Positions 50,349 to 60,745 are shown, numbered from the stretch's first letter. The stretch is 64,000 nucleotides of DNA from Pasteurella oralis (GCF_002850605.1 NZ_NXGB01000005.1:1-64000); one strand, 5' to 3'. The notes: generated by a model from the sequence alone, not told the origin. Made by a program: numbers and translations.

Positions 50349-51272
50349 ATGAGCTTTATTAACGGTTTACCCATTGCAACAATTTTCTTTATTGTATTAG
50401 TTGTTGTTGTTTTATATTCCACATTGAAAACGGTTCCGCAAGGTTATCATTGGACAATTGAACGTTTTGGTCGTTATACCCATACGTTAACACCAGGTCT
50501 AAATTTTGTGGTCCCTTTTATTGATCGTGTTGGTCGTCGAATTAACATGATGGAGCAAGTATTAGACATTCCTTCACAAGAAGTCATTTCAAAAGATAAT
50601 GCAAACGTTTCAATTGATGCTGTGTGCTTCGTACAAGTTATTGATGCGCGTAATGCAGCTTATGAAGTGAATCATTTAGAGCAGGCGATTATCAATTTAA
50701 CTATGACAAATATTCGTACGGTATTAGGTTCAATGGAGTTAGATGAAATGTTGTCGCAACGTGATTCAATCAACAGTCGTTTATTGTCTATTGTTGATGA
50801 AGCCACTAACCCATGGGGGATTAAAGTTACTCGTATTGAAATCCGTGATGTACGCCCGCCACAAGAATTGATTGCGGCAATGAACGCGCAGATGAAAGCT
50901 GAACGTAATAAACGTGCAGATATTTTAGAAGCAGAAGGGGTGCGTCAAGCAGAAATTTTACGTGCAGAAGGTGATAAACAAGCACGTATTTTGAAAGCAG
51001 AAGGTGAACGTCAAGAAGCATTTTTGCAAGCAGAAGCGCGTGAGCGTGCGGCAGAAGCGGAAGCTCGTGCAACACAAATGGTGTCTGAAGCGATCGCAAG
51101 TGGTGATACCAAAGCAATTAATTACTTTATTGCCCAAAAATATACTGAAGCTTTAAAAGAAATTGGCGGTTCAGAAAACAGTAAAGTGGTGTTAATGCCA
51201 TTAGAAGCGGGTAACTTGATTGGTTCAATCGCAGGTATCGCAGAATTATTGAAAAACGATAAACAAGCGTAA
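50349..51272 (+). CDS. qmcA: SPFH/band 7 membrane protein QmcA
   Basis: Stomatin-like protein of 307 residues with one N-terminal membrane helix (about 8-28), an SPFH domain ([20 protein letters not shown] onward) and a long helix. The helix shows an 11-residue repeat, [11 protein letters not shown] / [11 protein letters not shown] / [11 protein letters not shown] / [11 protein letters not shown], the pattern of a right-handed coiled coil. It should form large ring assemblies at the membrane. Start chosen for AGGAG at 50337-50341. It is followed at once by its usual partner, an NfeD-family gene. Confidence 0.93.
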   Translation: MSFINGLPIATIFFIVLVVVVLYSTLKTVPQGYHWTIERFGRYTHTLTPGLNFVVPFIDRVGRRINMMEQVLDIPSQEVISKDNANVSIDAVCFVQVIDARNAAYEVNHLEQAIINLTMTNIRTVLGSMELDEMLSQRDSINSRLLSIVDEATNPWGIKVTRIEIRDVRPPQELIAAMNAQMKAERNKRADILEAEGVRQAEILRAEGDKQARILKAEGERQEAFLQAEARERAAEAEARATQMVSEAIASGDTKAINYFIAQKYTEALKEIGGSENSKVVLMPLEAGNLIGSIAGIAELLKNDKQA

Positions 51273-51297
51273 TTAAAGTCAGAAAGTGAGGTTGATT

Positions 51298-51747
51298 ATG
51301 GAATGGTTTTCCACTTGGAATGTTTGGCACTGGCTTATTTTAGGTTTTGTGCTACTTATTGCAGAAATTGTCATTCCTGGCGTGTTTTTGCTTTGGTGGG
51401 GACTTGCAGCATTAGTAACTGCGGGGATTATGGCGTTAATTCCAAGTTTATCTTTAACTGTACTGGTAATTAGCTATGCCATTTTAGCATTGATTTTTAG
51501 TGTGGTTTGGTGGAAATATCAACACAGTAAGGATAAAAGTGATCAATCTCATTCTTCATTAAATCAGCGTGATCACGCGATGCTTGGTGCAAAAGGTACT
51601 GTCAAAGAAATGGCTCGTAATGGTATTGGACGTGGACATTTTGGTGATACGACTTGGCGAATTCAAGGCAATCAATTGCAAGTAGGTGATTTAGTCGAAG
51701 TGATTGGTGTGGAAGGTATTACCTTATTAGTCAACAAAGTAAATTAA
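51298..51747 (+). CDS. ybbJ: NfeD-family membrane protein (YbbJ)
   Basis: Partner of QmcA. 149 residues from MEWFSTWNVWHW, with three or four N-terminal hydrophobic spans and a C-terminal OB-fold domain (LGAKGTVKEM ... GDLVEVIGVEGITLLVNKV). GTGAGG precedes the start. Genes for SPFH proteins and NfeD proteins are paired in many bacteria; the partnership is thought to concern membrane organisation or quality control. Confidence 0.88.
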   Translation: MEWFSTWNVWHWLILGFVLLIAEIVIPGVFLLWWGLAALVTAGIMALIPSLSLTVLVISYAILALIFSVVWWKYQHSKDKSDQSHSSLNQRDHAMLGAKGTVKEMARNGIGRGHFGDTTWRIQGNQLQVGDLVEVIGVEGITLLVNKVN

Positions 51748-51755
51748 GGAATACG

Positions 51756-52364
51756 ATGAATCATCTGATTATTTTTGCGCATCCTAATACACAAAATAGC
51801 TTTAATCGCGCGATTTTAGATGCTGTGGTGCAAGCTAGCCAAAATGCAGGAGCAGAAACTGTTGTACGTGATCTTTATACTCTAAATTTCAACCCCGTTT
51901 TATCATGGGAAGAAATGCAAGCTATATATCAAGATATTGTGCCAGCTGAATTGAAGCATGAACAAAAACTGATTACTCATGCCGATTTGATTACCCTCAT
52001 TTATCCACTTTGGTGGATGGGATTTCCTGCCATATTGAAAGGTTATTTAGATCGAGTATTAAGCTATGGTTTTGCTTATAAAACCGAAAATGATGAATCA
52101 GTCGGTTTGTTGCAAAACAAAAAGATGCAACAATTTATTACAATTGGTAATAATGTTGCGCGCTATCAAGAAATAGGTTTTGCTGGTTCATTAAAAGATT
52201 GTTTAGTTGATGGTTTATTTAACTATTGCGGTATTAGCGATATTCAGCATGAGCTATTTGGTGATATCCATATTATTGATGATCAGGCTCGCCAGCAAAT
52301 GTTGCAGAGTGCCGTTACTAAAACTCAGCAAAATTTGACCGCACTTTTAGAGAAAAAAGCATGA
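51756..52364 (+). CDS. NAD(P)H-dependent oxidoreductase, flavodoxin-like fold
   Basis: A 202-residue FMN/FAD quinone-reductase-type protein. MNHLIIFAHPNTQNSFNRAI is the flavin-phosphate loop, and TLIYPLWWMGFPAILKGYLD is the conserved substrate-site segment of the KefF/MdaB/NQO1 group. The likely job is two-electron reduction of quinones. It starts 8 bp after ybbJ and overlaps the next gene by four bases (ATGA), so it is in the qmcA operon. An uptake signal near the end encodes Thr-Ala-Leu. Confidence 0.85.
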   Translation: MNHLIIFAHPNTQNSFNRAILDAVVQASQNAGAETVVRDLYTLNFNPVLSWEEMQAIYQDIVPAELKHEQKLITHADLITLIYPLWWMGFPAILKGYLDRVLSYGFAYKTENDESVGLLQNKKMQQFITIGNNVARYQEIGFAGSLKDCLVDGLFNYCGISDIQHELFGDIHIIDDQARQQMLQSAVTKTQQNLTALLEKKA

Positions 52365-52921
52365 CAACAGAAAATCAACTGAGTAATTTTTCGATGATTA
52401 GCCGCCTATTTGGTAATTTATGGTATCGTTCACCAACTGATCCTATTTTAGCGAATGTATTTACTTGGCTACAGCAAAATGGCTTAACTCAGCTCTGGGC
52501 ATTGTCTACCGATACACAAAGCGAACGAGCACTAGCTAGCTTACAAATGCCATTGGATTTGAATGCACTGGATAAAGAGTATCAAAAGTTATTTATCGGT
52601 GAGAATGCGTTAGTCAAAACGCAAATTTCAGCTTATGAAGTCGATGTGGTTGAATTCGTCAACTTTCGTCAAATGCGTGGTATGCCAGAAGTGGAAAATG
52701 CGGATCATTTTGCATTGCTTTTACTTAGCGCCTCTTGGATTGAAGATAATTTAGATTCAGTTGCTGCCCAACGAGAATTTTTTGAGTATTTTTTATTACC
52801 TTGTGCAAGTCAGTTTTTGGCACAAGTGCAAACAAAAGCCAGTTTGCCTTTTTATAAAGCGTTAGCTCTGTTGTGCAAAGATATTCTTGCTGCAATGGCA
52901 GATGAATTAGACGAAGTGTAA
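52361..52921 (+). CDS. TorD/DmsD-family chaperone (YcdY-like)
   Basis: All-helical protein of 186 residues of the TorD family, which guards redox enzymes or other clients before export or metal insertion. The family core ALDKEYQKLFIGENAL and the following E-x-D pocket region are visible, as is the C-terminal FFEYFLLPCASQFL. Without an adjacent molybdoenzyme, and with this length, it resembles YcdY (linked to the YcdX phosphatase) more than TorD or DmsD. Translationally coupled to the oxidoreductase gene; last gene of the qmcA unit. Confidence 0.78.
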   Translation: MTTENQLSNFSMISRLFGNLWYRSPTDPILANVFTWLQQNGLTQLWALSTDTQSERALASLQMPLDLNALDKEYQKLFIGENALVKTQISAYEVDVVEFVNFRQMRGMPEVENADHFALLLLSASWIEDNLDSVAAQREFFEYFLLPCASQFLAQVQTKASLPFYKALALLCKDILAAMADELDEV

Positions 52922-52941
52922 CTACTCAACACTATGCAGTC

Positions 52942-52977
52942 AAAAAGCAGATCTTAAAAAGTCTGCTTTTTTTACCA
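52942..52977. terminator. Terminator between the TorD-like gene and lpxL
   Basis: AAAAAGCAGA / TCTGCTTTTT (52942-52951, 52962-52971), T-rich on the plus strand, A-rich arm on the other; sits between convergent genes. Confidence 0.85.
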
Positions 52978-52984
52978 CACTTTT

Positions 52985-53926
52985 TTATTCATCATCATAT
53001 AAACTCGGTTGATTATCATCTGGTCGAGTTTTGAAACGACGGTGTAACCACATGTATTGTTCGACACCTTGCATGATTTCTTTTTCAACTACTTGGTTCA
53101 TGCGTATTGCGATACTGGTTTCGTCGCAGATATCAGAAAAGTCAACTGGTGCTGAAATTTTTACAGTATAGCCTGAGCCATCAGCATTACGTAGCGGAGA
53201 AAAAGGAATCACTTTACTGTTCGGTGATGATTTTAATAAATAGTAACTGCCTGTTGTTGTGGCTGCGTCAGGTACGGCAAAAAAAGGCACGAATACCGCA
53301 TTTTTACGTCCATAATCATGATCTGGTGCATACCAGATAATTTCACCATGCCGAATTGCTTTAATCATACCACGCAGATCTTTACGATCGAGCATGTCTT
53401 TATTAGAACGTAGCCGCCCACGTACCTGTAACCAGTCCATCAATGGATTATCATTTGGACGATAAACACCAATACCTGGTTGATGTAAGCCTATAATTCT
53501 TGCTCCTAATTCCAAAGTAAGGAAATGAACACCAACGAGGATAATACCATCTTGTTGATATTGTTTTAAATATTCTAATCCTTCAATTTTTGACCACTTT
53601 TTAATACGTGCATCAGACCAGAACCACGCCATACCTGTTTCGATAATTGCCATGCCTGTCGCTTTTAAGTTTTCCGTTAGAATATGTTCTATTTGTGTTG
53701 ATGAATAATGTGGAAAGCAAAGTTGTAAATTACGACGAGCGATATTAGTCCTACGTTTTCCAACATTTAGTTTGGTCAATAGCCAGCCGAGAGCATGCCC
53801 AATTTTGAGTAAAATCGGGTAAGGTAGCAATAAAATTAAGCGCCAGAGACCAACGCCAAGCCAAAATCCCCAGTGTTTTGGTTTTAAAAATGCTTGCTGA
53901 AATGTAGGGAGTTTGTTGTTCACCAT
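52985..53926 (-). CDS. lpxL: Lipid A acyltransferase LpxL (HtrB)
   Basis: Kdo2-lipid A late acyltransferase of 313 residues at the inner membrane; adds the first secondary acyl chain (myristate in Haemophilus). An N-terminal membrane helix (GFWLGVGLWRLILLLPYP) is followed by the catalytic H134-x4-E139 pair in GVHFLTLE and the YRPNDNP segment. It is divergent from hldE, as I know from H. influenzae, so lipid A and inner-core heptose supply share a control region. Confidence 0.93.
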   Translation of the reverse strand: MVNNKLPTFQQAFLKPKHWGFWLGVGLWRLILLLPYPILLKIGHALGWLLTKLNVGKRRTNIARRNLQLCFPHYSSTQIEHILTENLKATGMAIIETGMAWFWSDARIKKWSKIEGLEYLKQYQQDGIILVGVHFLTLELGARIIGLHQPGIGVYRPNDNPLMDWLQVRGRLRSNKDMLDRKDLRGMIKAIRHGEIIWYAPDHDYGRKNAVFVPFFAVPDAATTTGSYYLLKSSPNSKVIPFSPLRNADGSGYTVKISAPVDFSDICDETSIAIRMNQVVEKEIMQGVEQYMWLHRRFKTRPDDNQPSLYDDE

Positions 53927-54157
53927 AAAATCGTTTTAGTATCTTGAGTGAGAAATTGAGTATGAAAAAACATATTACTCGAATCTTCCGTAGTATGACA
54001 AATTATCACATAAATAGGGCATGCATATTACTAGTTCTCGCCTAATTAGGAAAGTCATCTTATAAAAAATCTCATATTATTTAATGGAATTTAAAGGGGA
54101 AATAGTTGTTTTCCTATGCTAAAATTAACAAAATTTTTTCACATAGAGAGAAATCAA

Positions 54158-55588
54158 ATGTTTCAATATTCAGCAGAATTTCATAATGCCAAAGTGCTAG
54201 TATTAGGTGATGTAATGCTTGATCGCTATTGGTTTGGCGCAACTAATCGTATTTCGCCTGAAGCGCCGGTACCTGTAGTTCGTGTGCAGGAAAATGAAGA
54301 ACGTGCAGGGGGAGCTGCTAACGTGGCGATGAATATTGCAGCGTTAAATGTGCCTGTACAATTATTAGGTCTAACTGGACAAGATGAAGCTGGTAGTGCA
54401 TTAACGCATTTATTAGCTAATAATCGTATTGATTGTGATTTTGTTCAATTAAATACACATCCAACCATTACTAAGCTTCGTATCTTATCACGTCATCAGC
54501 AACTATTACGTTTAGACTTTGAAGAAGATTTCCAAAATGTGACGAGCGATGTATTGCTTGAAAAACTTAAGAATGCGGTTAAACATTATGGTGCTTTAGT
54601 ATTGTCTGATTATGGTAAAGGGACATTAAATCAAGTCCAACAAATGATTCAAATTGCACGTCAAGCCAAGGTTCCTGTCCTGATTGATCCTAAAGGGACA
54701 GATTTTGAACGTTATCGTGGTGCAACATTATTAACGCCAAATATGTCAGAGTTTGAAGCTGTTGTTGGTGCTTGCCATTCTGAAGATGAGATTATTGAAA
54801 AAGGGTTAAAACTAATAGCGGATTTTGAGCTAACGGCGTTATTAGTCACTCGTTCAGAAAAAGGGATGACATTATTACGACCAAATCAACCTGCGTTCCA
54901 TTTAGCTACAGAAGCAAAAGAAGTATTTGATGTGACAGGGGCGGGTGATACTGTAATTAGTGTATTAGCGACGGCATTAGCAGATGGGCGTACTTTTGAG
55001 GAAGCTTGTTATTTAGCAAATGTGGCAGCAGGTATTGTCGTTGGCAAATTAGGGACATCAACAGTATCTACTGTGGAATTAGAAAATGCGATTCATGGGC
55101 GTTCAAATACAGGGTTTGGTATTATGAGTGAAACGGAATTGAAAGCGGTTGTTGCACAAGCAAAGGCCCGTGGCGAAAAAATAGTGATGACTAATGGTTG
55201 TTTTGATATTTTACATCCAGGTCATGTTTCTTATTTAGAAAATGCACGTAAATTAGGTGATCGTTTAATTGTTGCAGTAAATAGCGATGCGTCAGTTAAA
55301 CGCTTAAAAGGTGAAACTCGCCCAATTAATGATTTATCTGCCCGTATGGCAGTACTCGCGGGTTTAGCCTCTGTAGATTGGCTAGTAGAATTTAATGAAG
55401 ATACACCTCAACGTTTAATTGCTGAAGTATTGCCTGATTTATTAGTGAAAGGTGGTGACTATAAACCAGAAGACATTGCTGGTAGTAAAGAAGTGTGGGC
55501 AAATGGTGGGGATGTACGCGTGCTTAACTTTGAAAATGGATGTTCGACAACCAATGTAATTAGCAAGATTAAGCAGTTAAAAGATTAA
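54158..55588 (+). CDS. hldE: Bifunctional heptose kinase/adenylyltransferase HldE
   Basis: Makes ADP-heptose for the LPS inner core. Residues 1 to about 315 are the ribokinase-like domain that phosphorylates heptose-7-phosphate ([37 protein letters not shown]). The C-terminal part is the nucleotidyltransferase with the HxGH motif in [16 protein letters not shown]. 476 residues from the ATG at 54158, preceded by GAGAGAAA; an in-frame ATG 14 codons upstream lacks conservation. Confidence 0.96.
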   Translation: MFQYSAEFHNAKVLVLGDVMLDRYWFGATNRISPEAPVPVVRVQENEERAGGAANVAMNIAALNVPVQLLGLTGQDEAGSALTHLLANNRIDCDFVQLNTHPTITKLRILSRHQQLLRLDFEEDFQNVTSDVLLEKLKNAVKHYGALVLSDYGKGTLNQVQQMIQIARQAKVPVLIDPKGTDFERYRGATLLTPNMSEFEAVVGACHSEDEIIEKGLKLIADFELTALLVTRSEKGMTLLRPNQPAFHLATEAKEVFDVTGAGDTVISVLATALADGRTFEEACYLANVAAGIVVGKLGTSTVSTVELENAIHGRSNTGFGIMSETELKAVVAQAKARGEKIVMTNGCFDILHPGHVSYLENARKLGDRLIVAVNSDASVKRLKGETRPINDLSARMAVLAGLASVDWLVEFNEDTPQRLIAEVLPDLLVKGGDYKPEDIAGSKEVWANGGDVRVLNFENGCSTTNVISKIKQLKD

Positions 55589-55638
55589 TTTTTTGTGTTA
55601 TAACATGAAGTTTAAATTTATATCATAATGATGATTAT

Positions 55639-55667
55639 AGGGCAGACAAGGGTCTGCCCTTTTTTGT
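55639..55667 (+). terminator. Terminator of hldE
   Basis: AGGGCAGAC / GTCTGCCCT with a 4-base loop and TTTTTTG. Confidence 0.9.
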
Positions 55668-55882
55668 GAGACAAATTTGACTACTCATTATAGTGCATTG
55701 TTTGCCATTGAAAGAAGAAAGTAATGCAAGTGAGCTAACAATGGAAACTGGTTTCAAATGATAGTGAGATAAACTGCTTATTTTAAGAGTTCATGTAGTA
55801 AGGAGGCTTTCCATTAGTGAATATTCACTGGGACCGATTAGTTATTTATGCTATGAAATTTAATCTATGCTGTTAGCACAAA
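55668..55882. other. Gene-free stretch between hldE and csdE
   Basis: All six frames are broken by stops. It has an orphan ribosome-site-like TAAGGAGG (55799-55806) and a 14-bp palindrome AGTGAATATTCACT (55816-55829), perhaps traces of a lost gene. Confidence 0.45.
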
Positions 55883-56272
55883 TTAAACCGTATTTTTTAG
55901 TTGGTGTAATTGATTTTCGATTTGTTTTAGTCCATTCAATCTTGTTGAACTTAAACGTTGTGCAATACCTAGCGCTGAAAAATAGGCTTGTAAATCAAAC
56001 TGTTGTAGCTGTATAGCGGTTTTACCATTGATCTCTTGTAATAAAATCCACAGTAATCCATTGATAATACGCGCTTCGCTAAACGCCGCAAAATGAAAAG
56101 TGCGGTCGTTTTTTTCAAAAATTTGAAACCACACTTTAGCTTCACAACCTGAAATAAACTGCATTTGAGCTAATTGCTGCTCTGTGGGCGGAGCAAGATT
56201 TTTTCCCGCTTGAATAATTAAACGGTAACGTTCTTCCCAAGTTTTACTATGTATTAATTGTTGTTTGATCAT
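55883..56272 (-). CDS. csdE: SufE-family sulfur acceptor CsdE
   Basis: Sulfur acceptor for the cysteine desulfurase encoded next to it. The sulfur-carrying cysteine is C43 in ISGCEAKVWF. The 129 residues and the pairing with csdA favour CsdE over SufE; no suf genes are nearby. It starts immediately after the csdA stop without a gap. Confidence 0.88.
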   Translation of the reverse strand: MIKQQLIHSKTWEERYRLIIQAGKNLAPPTEQQLAQMQFISGCEAKVWFQIFEKNDRTFHFAAFSEARIINGLLWILLQEINGKTAIQLQQFDLQAYFSALGIAQRLSSTRLNGLKQIENQLHQLKNTV

Positions 56273-57472
56273 TTAAGCTAATAAGTCTAAGGCGTTATCT
56301 AACGCGTTGAAAAAAATATCTAAATCAGTTTGCTGATTATAAGGTGCAAAAGATAAACGTAAAGTAGATGATTGTCCCAAACGCGCTAAGTAAGGTTGTG
56401 CACAATGCTCTCCTGCGCGCAAGGCGATATTTTGTTCAGCTAATAAAGTAGCTAAATCAATAGTTGCAACATTGTTAAAAATAAAACAGACAATTGAACT
56501 TGGTTGTGCGGAGTGAAACAATTGGCAGTTTGGATAATGCATTAAACGTGCTTTACATTGTTTCGCTAGCTGAACTGTATATTGTTCGGCTTGTATAAAA
56601 TCCCACTGTTGTAACCATGTGAGGACCGCATTAAAACCAATGACAGCGGCAATATTCGGTGTACCTGCTTCTAGTCGATAAGGTAATTCAGTAAACGTAA
56701 TTTGTTGTTTTGATACACGATCGACCATTTTACCGCCATATTGATAAGGTTGAAGTTGCTCAAGCGCGCTTAATTTACCTGTTAATACTCCTAACCCATT
56801 TGGCCCGTAAAGTTTGTGTGCTGAGAAGGCTAGGAAATCTGCATCTAATGTTGCTAGATCAATTTTAATATGGCTAATTGCTTGAGCTGCATCAACTAAC
56901 ACAAGAGCACGACTATGTTGGCGGATAAGTTGAATCAATTTTTGAATAGGCTGTTGTGTCCCCGTGACATTGGACACAAAATTTAGGGCGACTAATTTCG
57001 TATGGCTATTTAATGCATTGAGCAGTGCAGTTTCATCAATCAGCCACTGTTCTGTGAGTGGTAAAATACGTAATTTTGCACCGCACTTTTGTGCAATTTG
57101 ATGCCAAGTTACAAAGCTAGCATGATGATCTGCTTCACTGATAATGATTTCATCTTGTGTGGTAAATTGGGCAGCAAGCCCTTGTGCAACTAGATTAATT
57201 GCTTGGGTAGTGCCTGAAGTCCAAATGATAGCAGAAGAAGATTCTGCATTGACAAGCTTTTTTACTTGCTCACGAGCTTGTTCATAAAGTGCGGTCTGTT
57301 TTTCATCATATTGACTACGATGCACTGAACCAGCCGATTGATAGAAATCTACTGTAGCATCGATCAAGACATGCGGCTTTAACGAAGTTGCTGCGCTGTC
57401 TAAATAAGTGACCGCATCAATTTGTTGCAAATAAGGAAAATGTTGCTGAAATGCCGTTGAATTAAATGTCAT
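56273..57472 (-). CDS. csdA: Cysteine desulfurase CsdA
   Basis: PLP enzyme of group II that removes sulfur from cysteine and hands it to CsdE for Fe-S or thiolation pathways. The PLP lysine is K220 in SAHKLYGPNG and the persulfide cysteine C357 in LRAGEHCAQPYL. Typical N-terminal YLDSAATSLKP; 399 residues. Its start overlaps the stop of the thermonuclease gene by four bases. Two uptake signals lie inside (57080, 57287). Confidence 0.9.
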   Translation of the reverse strand: MTFNSTAFQQHFPYLQQIDAVTYLDSAATSLKPHVLIDATVDFYQSAGSVHRSQYDEKQTALYEQAREQVKKLVNAESSSAIIWTSGTTQAINLVAQGLAAQFTTQDEIIISEADHHASFVTWHQIAQKCGAKLRILPLTEQWLIDETALLNALNSHTKLVALNFVSNVTGTQQPIQKLIQLIRQHSRALVLVDAAQAISHIKIDLATLDADFLAFSAHKLYGPNGLGVLTGKLSALEQLQPYQYGGKMVDRVSKQQITFTELPYRLEAGTPNIAAVIGFNAVLTWLQQWDFIQAEQYTVQLAKQCKARLMHYPNCQLFHSAQPSSIVCFIFNNVATIDLATLLAEQNIALRAGEHCAQPYLARLGQSSTLRLSFAPYNQQTDLDIFFNALDNALDLLA

Positions 57473-57960
57473 TGTGATATTCTCTTTTGTTTATTACGCC
57501 ATTGTGCTGGTGGAATGGGGTGGTGTTCTTGCCAAAGGCCTAAATTTTGTTGTTTAGCTTTATGTTGCGCTTGTAAATAAATTGGCTTGGTATTGTATTT
57601 TTCATATACCCATGCCATACCAGCATTGACCATGGCTAAATTGATATTTTGTCCTTGTAACGTATAAACTTCAGCAAGTGTACGCTGATAATGATCATAA
57701 CCCGCGACAACGAGCTTGACTTGTTGTTTATGAACGAGCTTACCTAAAAATTGTTTGGCTTTTTGACCAAATGCTTGATTTTTTTCTGGTGCGTCAATGC
57801 CAGCGAGGCGTACACGAATTAGTTTATTATTTTTTAATAAACAACTTAGCGTGTCACCATCGGAAATGCTAACGACTTTACAATATAGAGGACGGTTTGC
57901 TTGGACAGTGTAACTCAATAATAAACAACAAAGCCCAATAAATGCTTTCTTTTTATACAT
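57469..57960 (-). CDS. Secreted thermonuclease-family (SNase) nuclease
   Basis: A 163-residue staphylococcal-nuclease homologue. A signal peptide (KKKAFIGLCCLLLSYTVQA, cut near 21) sends it to the periplasm or outside. Catalytic positions are all present: D34/D36 in SDGDTL, R51 and D56/E59 in RLAGIDAPE, R93 in YDHYQRTLAEV. It should cleave DNA and RNA with calcium. It is the first gene of a unit with csdA and csdE, an unexpected mix of an exported nuclease and cytosolic sulfur enzymes. In a naturally competent family it could act on extracellular DNA; that is speculation. Confidence 0.87.
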   Translation of the reverse strand: MYKKKAFIGLCCLLLSYTVQANRPLYCKVVSISDGDTLSCLLKNNKLIRVRLAGIDAPEKNQAFGQKAKQFLGKLVHKQQVKLVVAGYDHYQRTLAEVYTLQGQNINLAMVNAGMAWVYEKYNTKPIYLQAQHKAKQQNLGLWQEHHPIPPAQWRNKQKRISQ

Positions 57961-58092
57961 AGAAGAAAAAGTCCTGATAAAATCTGGCTATTCTACCTAA
58001 AAACTAACAAAATATGAAAAATGAGCGTAAAATATTCCCTCATTTTTATGTAAGACAGTAATTTTTAGCTGTTAGAAGTTAATGGAGTAAAA

Positions 58093-58506
58093 ATGACCCA
58101 AAAAATTTTTGATCTAATACGCTCATTTGCTATTTTATATGGCATGTTATGGCTCGGAGAGTGGATTTTTGCTTATGTTCATTTAGGTATCCCTGCTAGT
58201 ATTTGGGGACTGTTGTTATTATTTATATGCCTAACATTGCGGATTATCAAATTAGATTGGGTGCTTTTGTCTTCAAGTTTATTGATTCGTTATATGGCAT
58301 TATTGTTTGTTCCTGTCAGTGTGGGTATTGTGAAATATGCTGATATATTGCTTGCTCAAATCAAAGTTTTGCTCATTCCAAACATATTAAGCACATGTTT
58401 TACGTTGGTTTTTGTTGGTTTATTCTCTGATTATCTCTTTTCGCGCAAATCATTTGCGTATTTACGTAAGAAAGTGGTACGCAGACAAATGGAGAAAGCA
58501 CGATGA
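58093..58506 (+). CDS. CidA/LrgA-family holin-like protein
   Basis: Small membrane protein of 137 residues with four hydrophobic spans and a basic tail (YLRKKVVRRQMEKAR). The segment HLGIPASIWGLLLLFICL is the family signature. With LrgB it is proposed to control murein hydrolase export or metabolite transport. Stop and next start overlap (ATGA). Confidence 0.87.
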   Translation: MTQKIFDLIRSFAILYGMLWLGEWIFAYVHLGIPASIWGLLLLFICLTLRIIKLDWVLLSSSLLIRYMALLFVPVSVGIVKYADILLAQIKVLLIPNILSTCFTLVFVGLFSDYLFSRKSFAYLRKKVVRRQMEKAR

Positions 58507-59198
58507 ATGTCAGTATTTATCTCTATTCTGTTCTCACTCTGCTTGCATTTGGCTTAGCGATTAAAATTAGTCAATATTGGAAATCGATCTTATTTAATTC
58601 TTTTGTGTTGACGATGATTATCTTAGTTAGCATATTGTTAAGTATGAATATCTCTTATGACCAGTATTTATTAGGTAATGCGCCGTTAAATAATTTACTT
58701 GGTATTAGTATTGTTGCTTTAGCAGTCCCCTTATATGAACAGCTTCATCAAATCAGTCGTCATTGGCAGCAGATTTTATTGATTACTTTTGCTGCTGCTT
58801 TATTGTCGATGATATCAGGTGCAGTACTTGCTTTGGTACTAGGCGCAACACCAGATATGGTTGCCACTGTATTACCCAAATCAGTAACAACCCCTATTGC
58901 AATGGCAGTGGCTGATAGTTTAGGAGGGATACCTTCTATAGCGGCTGTAGGTGTCGTGTTAGCTGGATTACAAGGTTCAGTATTGGGATTGTGGGTATTA
59001 AAAAAATTACGTATTAAACATTCGGAAGCATTGGGTTTAGCGATTGGTTCTATTTCGCATGCCTTAGGTACAGTAACCTGTATGGAAAGCGATCAAAAAG
59101 CAGGTAGTTATAGTTCCATCGCGTTAGTGTTGTGTGGCATCATTACTTCTATCATTGCTCCTATCACATTTAAACTCATTTATTTTGTCATGGCATAA
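58503..59198 (+). CDS. CidB/LrgB-family membrane protein
   Basis: Partner of the LrgA-like protein, 231 residues, seven or so spans. PLNNLLGISIVALAVPLYEQ, VLPKSVTTPIAMAVADSLGG and LGLAIGSISHALGTVTCMES are diagnostic. Translationally coupled to the gene before it and 6 bp before the dGTPase gene, so the three form one unit. Confidence 0.9.
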   Translation: MNVSIYLYSVLTLLAFGLAIKISQYWKSILFNSFVLTMIILVSILLSMNISYDQYLLGNAPLNNLLGISIVALAVPLYEQLHQISRHWQQILLITFAAALLSMISGAVLALVLGATPDMVATVLPKSVTTPIAMAVADSLGGIPSIAAVGVVLAGLQGSVLGLWVLKKLRIKHSEALGLAIGSISHALGTVTCMESDQKAGSYSSIALVLCGIITSIIAPITFKLIYFVMA

Positions 59199-59204
59199 CA
59201 TAAT

Positions 59205-60557
59205 ATGAAGAACCAAATTGATCCTATTTGGCAAACGCGTTTTATTGCAGATACACCTCGAGAAAAAGATCATCGTCCCGCATTTTGTCGCGATCGTGGA
59301 CGAATTTTACATTCTGCTGCATTTCGTTGTTTGCAGGCAAAAACACAGATCCATGCAATTGGAGAGAATGATTTTTATCGTACTCGTCTCACACATTCTT
59401 TAGAAGTAGCGCAAATCGGTAGCAGTTTGGCTGCCCAGATGCGTTTTGCAGACGCTTTCATTCATTTATCCAACCAGTTGAGTGTAGAAAAAAATGATCT
59501 ACAAAAACAACTTAAAGGGTTATTACCGACTAACGATTTAATCGAGAGCCTTTGTTTTGCTCATGATATTGGTCACCCGCCGTTTGGGCATGGTGGTGAA
59601 GTGGCATTAAATTATATGATGCGTCATCATGGTGGTTTTGAAGGTAATGCACAAACGTTTCGTTTGTTGACAAAATTAGAACCCTATACTGTTGAAGCAG
59701 GAATGAATTTAACGCGTCGTACTATTTTAGGGATTGTTAAATATCCGACGATATTAGATCAATCCTCGCCCCAATATGCAGAGTTATCCTTAACAGAAAA
59801 TACAGATCCTCGTTATGTGAAAATAATGGATTGGAAGCCCGGTAAGGGGTTATTTCGCGATGATTTGCCTATGTTTGATTGGTTGCTAGTACCATTAAGT
59901 GAATATGATCGTAAGTTATTTGGGCAATGGCAGAAAGCTCGCTCAATGGCGAATGAAATTTTAAAAACACGTTTTAAATCGTTAGACTGTAGTTTAATGG
60001 AATTAGCAGATGACATTGCTTATGGCGTACATGATTTAGAAGATGCGATTGTCACTGGTGTCGTTAATCTTCATCAATGGCAAGAAGCGGTAGAGGCACT
60101 AAAAAAATCAGCATCTGATTGGATGCGAAAAAATATTGAGAGTATTACAGCTAACCTGTTTTCTGATCAACATTATTTACGTAAAAATGCGATTGGTGCA
60201 TTAGTGAATTATTTTATTACAAGTGTGCGCTGGACATTAACTGCGGATTTTCATGAACCCTTATTACGTTACAATGCTGAATTACCAACAGAAGTTAAAG
60301 CTGTATTACAAGTATTTAAAGATTTTGTGCGTAAATATGTGATTTTAAATGTAGAAACTCAACGTATCGAATACAAAGGCCAACGTATTTTAACAGAAAT
60401 GTTCCAAATTTTTGAATCAGATCCTGAACGCTTGTTGCCACGTAATACGGCAACTCGCTGGAAAAATGCAGCAGAACAGGGTAAAAAACGCATTATTTGT
60501 GACTACATTGCTGGTATGTCTGATGCTTATGCATTAAGGGTTTATCAGCAACTATAG
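59205..60557 (+). CDS. dgt: dGTPase-family (HD) deoxynucleoside triphosphohydrolase
   Basis: HD-domain enzyme of 450 residues that removes triphosphate from dGTP and related dNTPs. The metal site is seen in [13 protein letters not shown] (H64) and [17 protein letters not shown] (H120-D121), with [17 protein letters not shown] supplying the later aspartate. Its length and opening [20 protein letters not shown] match the type 2 branch rather than E. coli Dgt. Members of this branch have been tied to anti-phage dNTP depletion, so a defence role is possible but not shown. Cotranscribed with the lrgAB-type pair. Confidence 0.87.
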   Translation: MKNQIDPIWQTRFIADTPREKDHRPAFCRDRGRILHSAAFRCLQAKTQIHAIGENDFYRTRLTHSLEVAQIGSSLAAQMRFADAFIHLSNQLSVEKNDLQKQLKGLLPTNDLIESLCFAHDIGHPPFGHGGEVALNYMMRHHGGFEGNAQTFRLLTKLEPYTVEAGMNLTRRTILGIVKYPTILDQSSPQYAELSLTENTDPRYVKIMDWKPGKGLFRDDLPMFDWLLVPLSEYDRKLFGQWQKARSMANEILKTRFKSLDCSLMELADDIAYGVHDLEDAIVTGVVNLHQWQEAVEALKKSASDWMRKNIESITANLFSDQHYLRKNAIGALVNYFITSVRWTLTADFHEPLLRYNAELPTEVKAVLQVFKDFVRKYVILNVETQRIEYKGQRILTEMFQIFESDPERLLPRNTATRWKNAAEQGKKRIICDYIAGMSDAYALRVYQQL

Positions 60558-60745
60558 CATTAAGCAATATCACCAATTTATCAATTTCCATCTTATTGAG
60601 TAGCACTTTAGGTGTATTATTTGTTGTATTTAACTTTTAGATTGTGAGCAAATGATACAAAACTCAATAGATTTTTGCAGAGTAAAATATAGCCACTTAT
60701 GATAGGCGAAAATGATATAAACAATAAAATTAACAATGAGGCATT

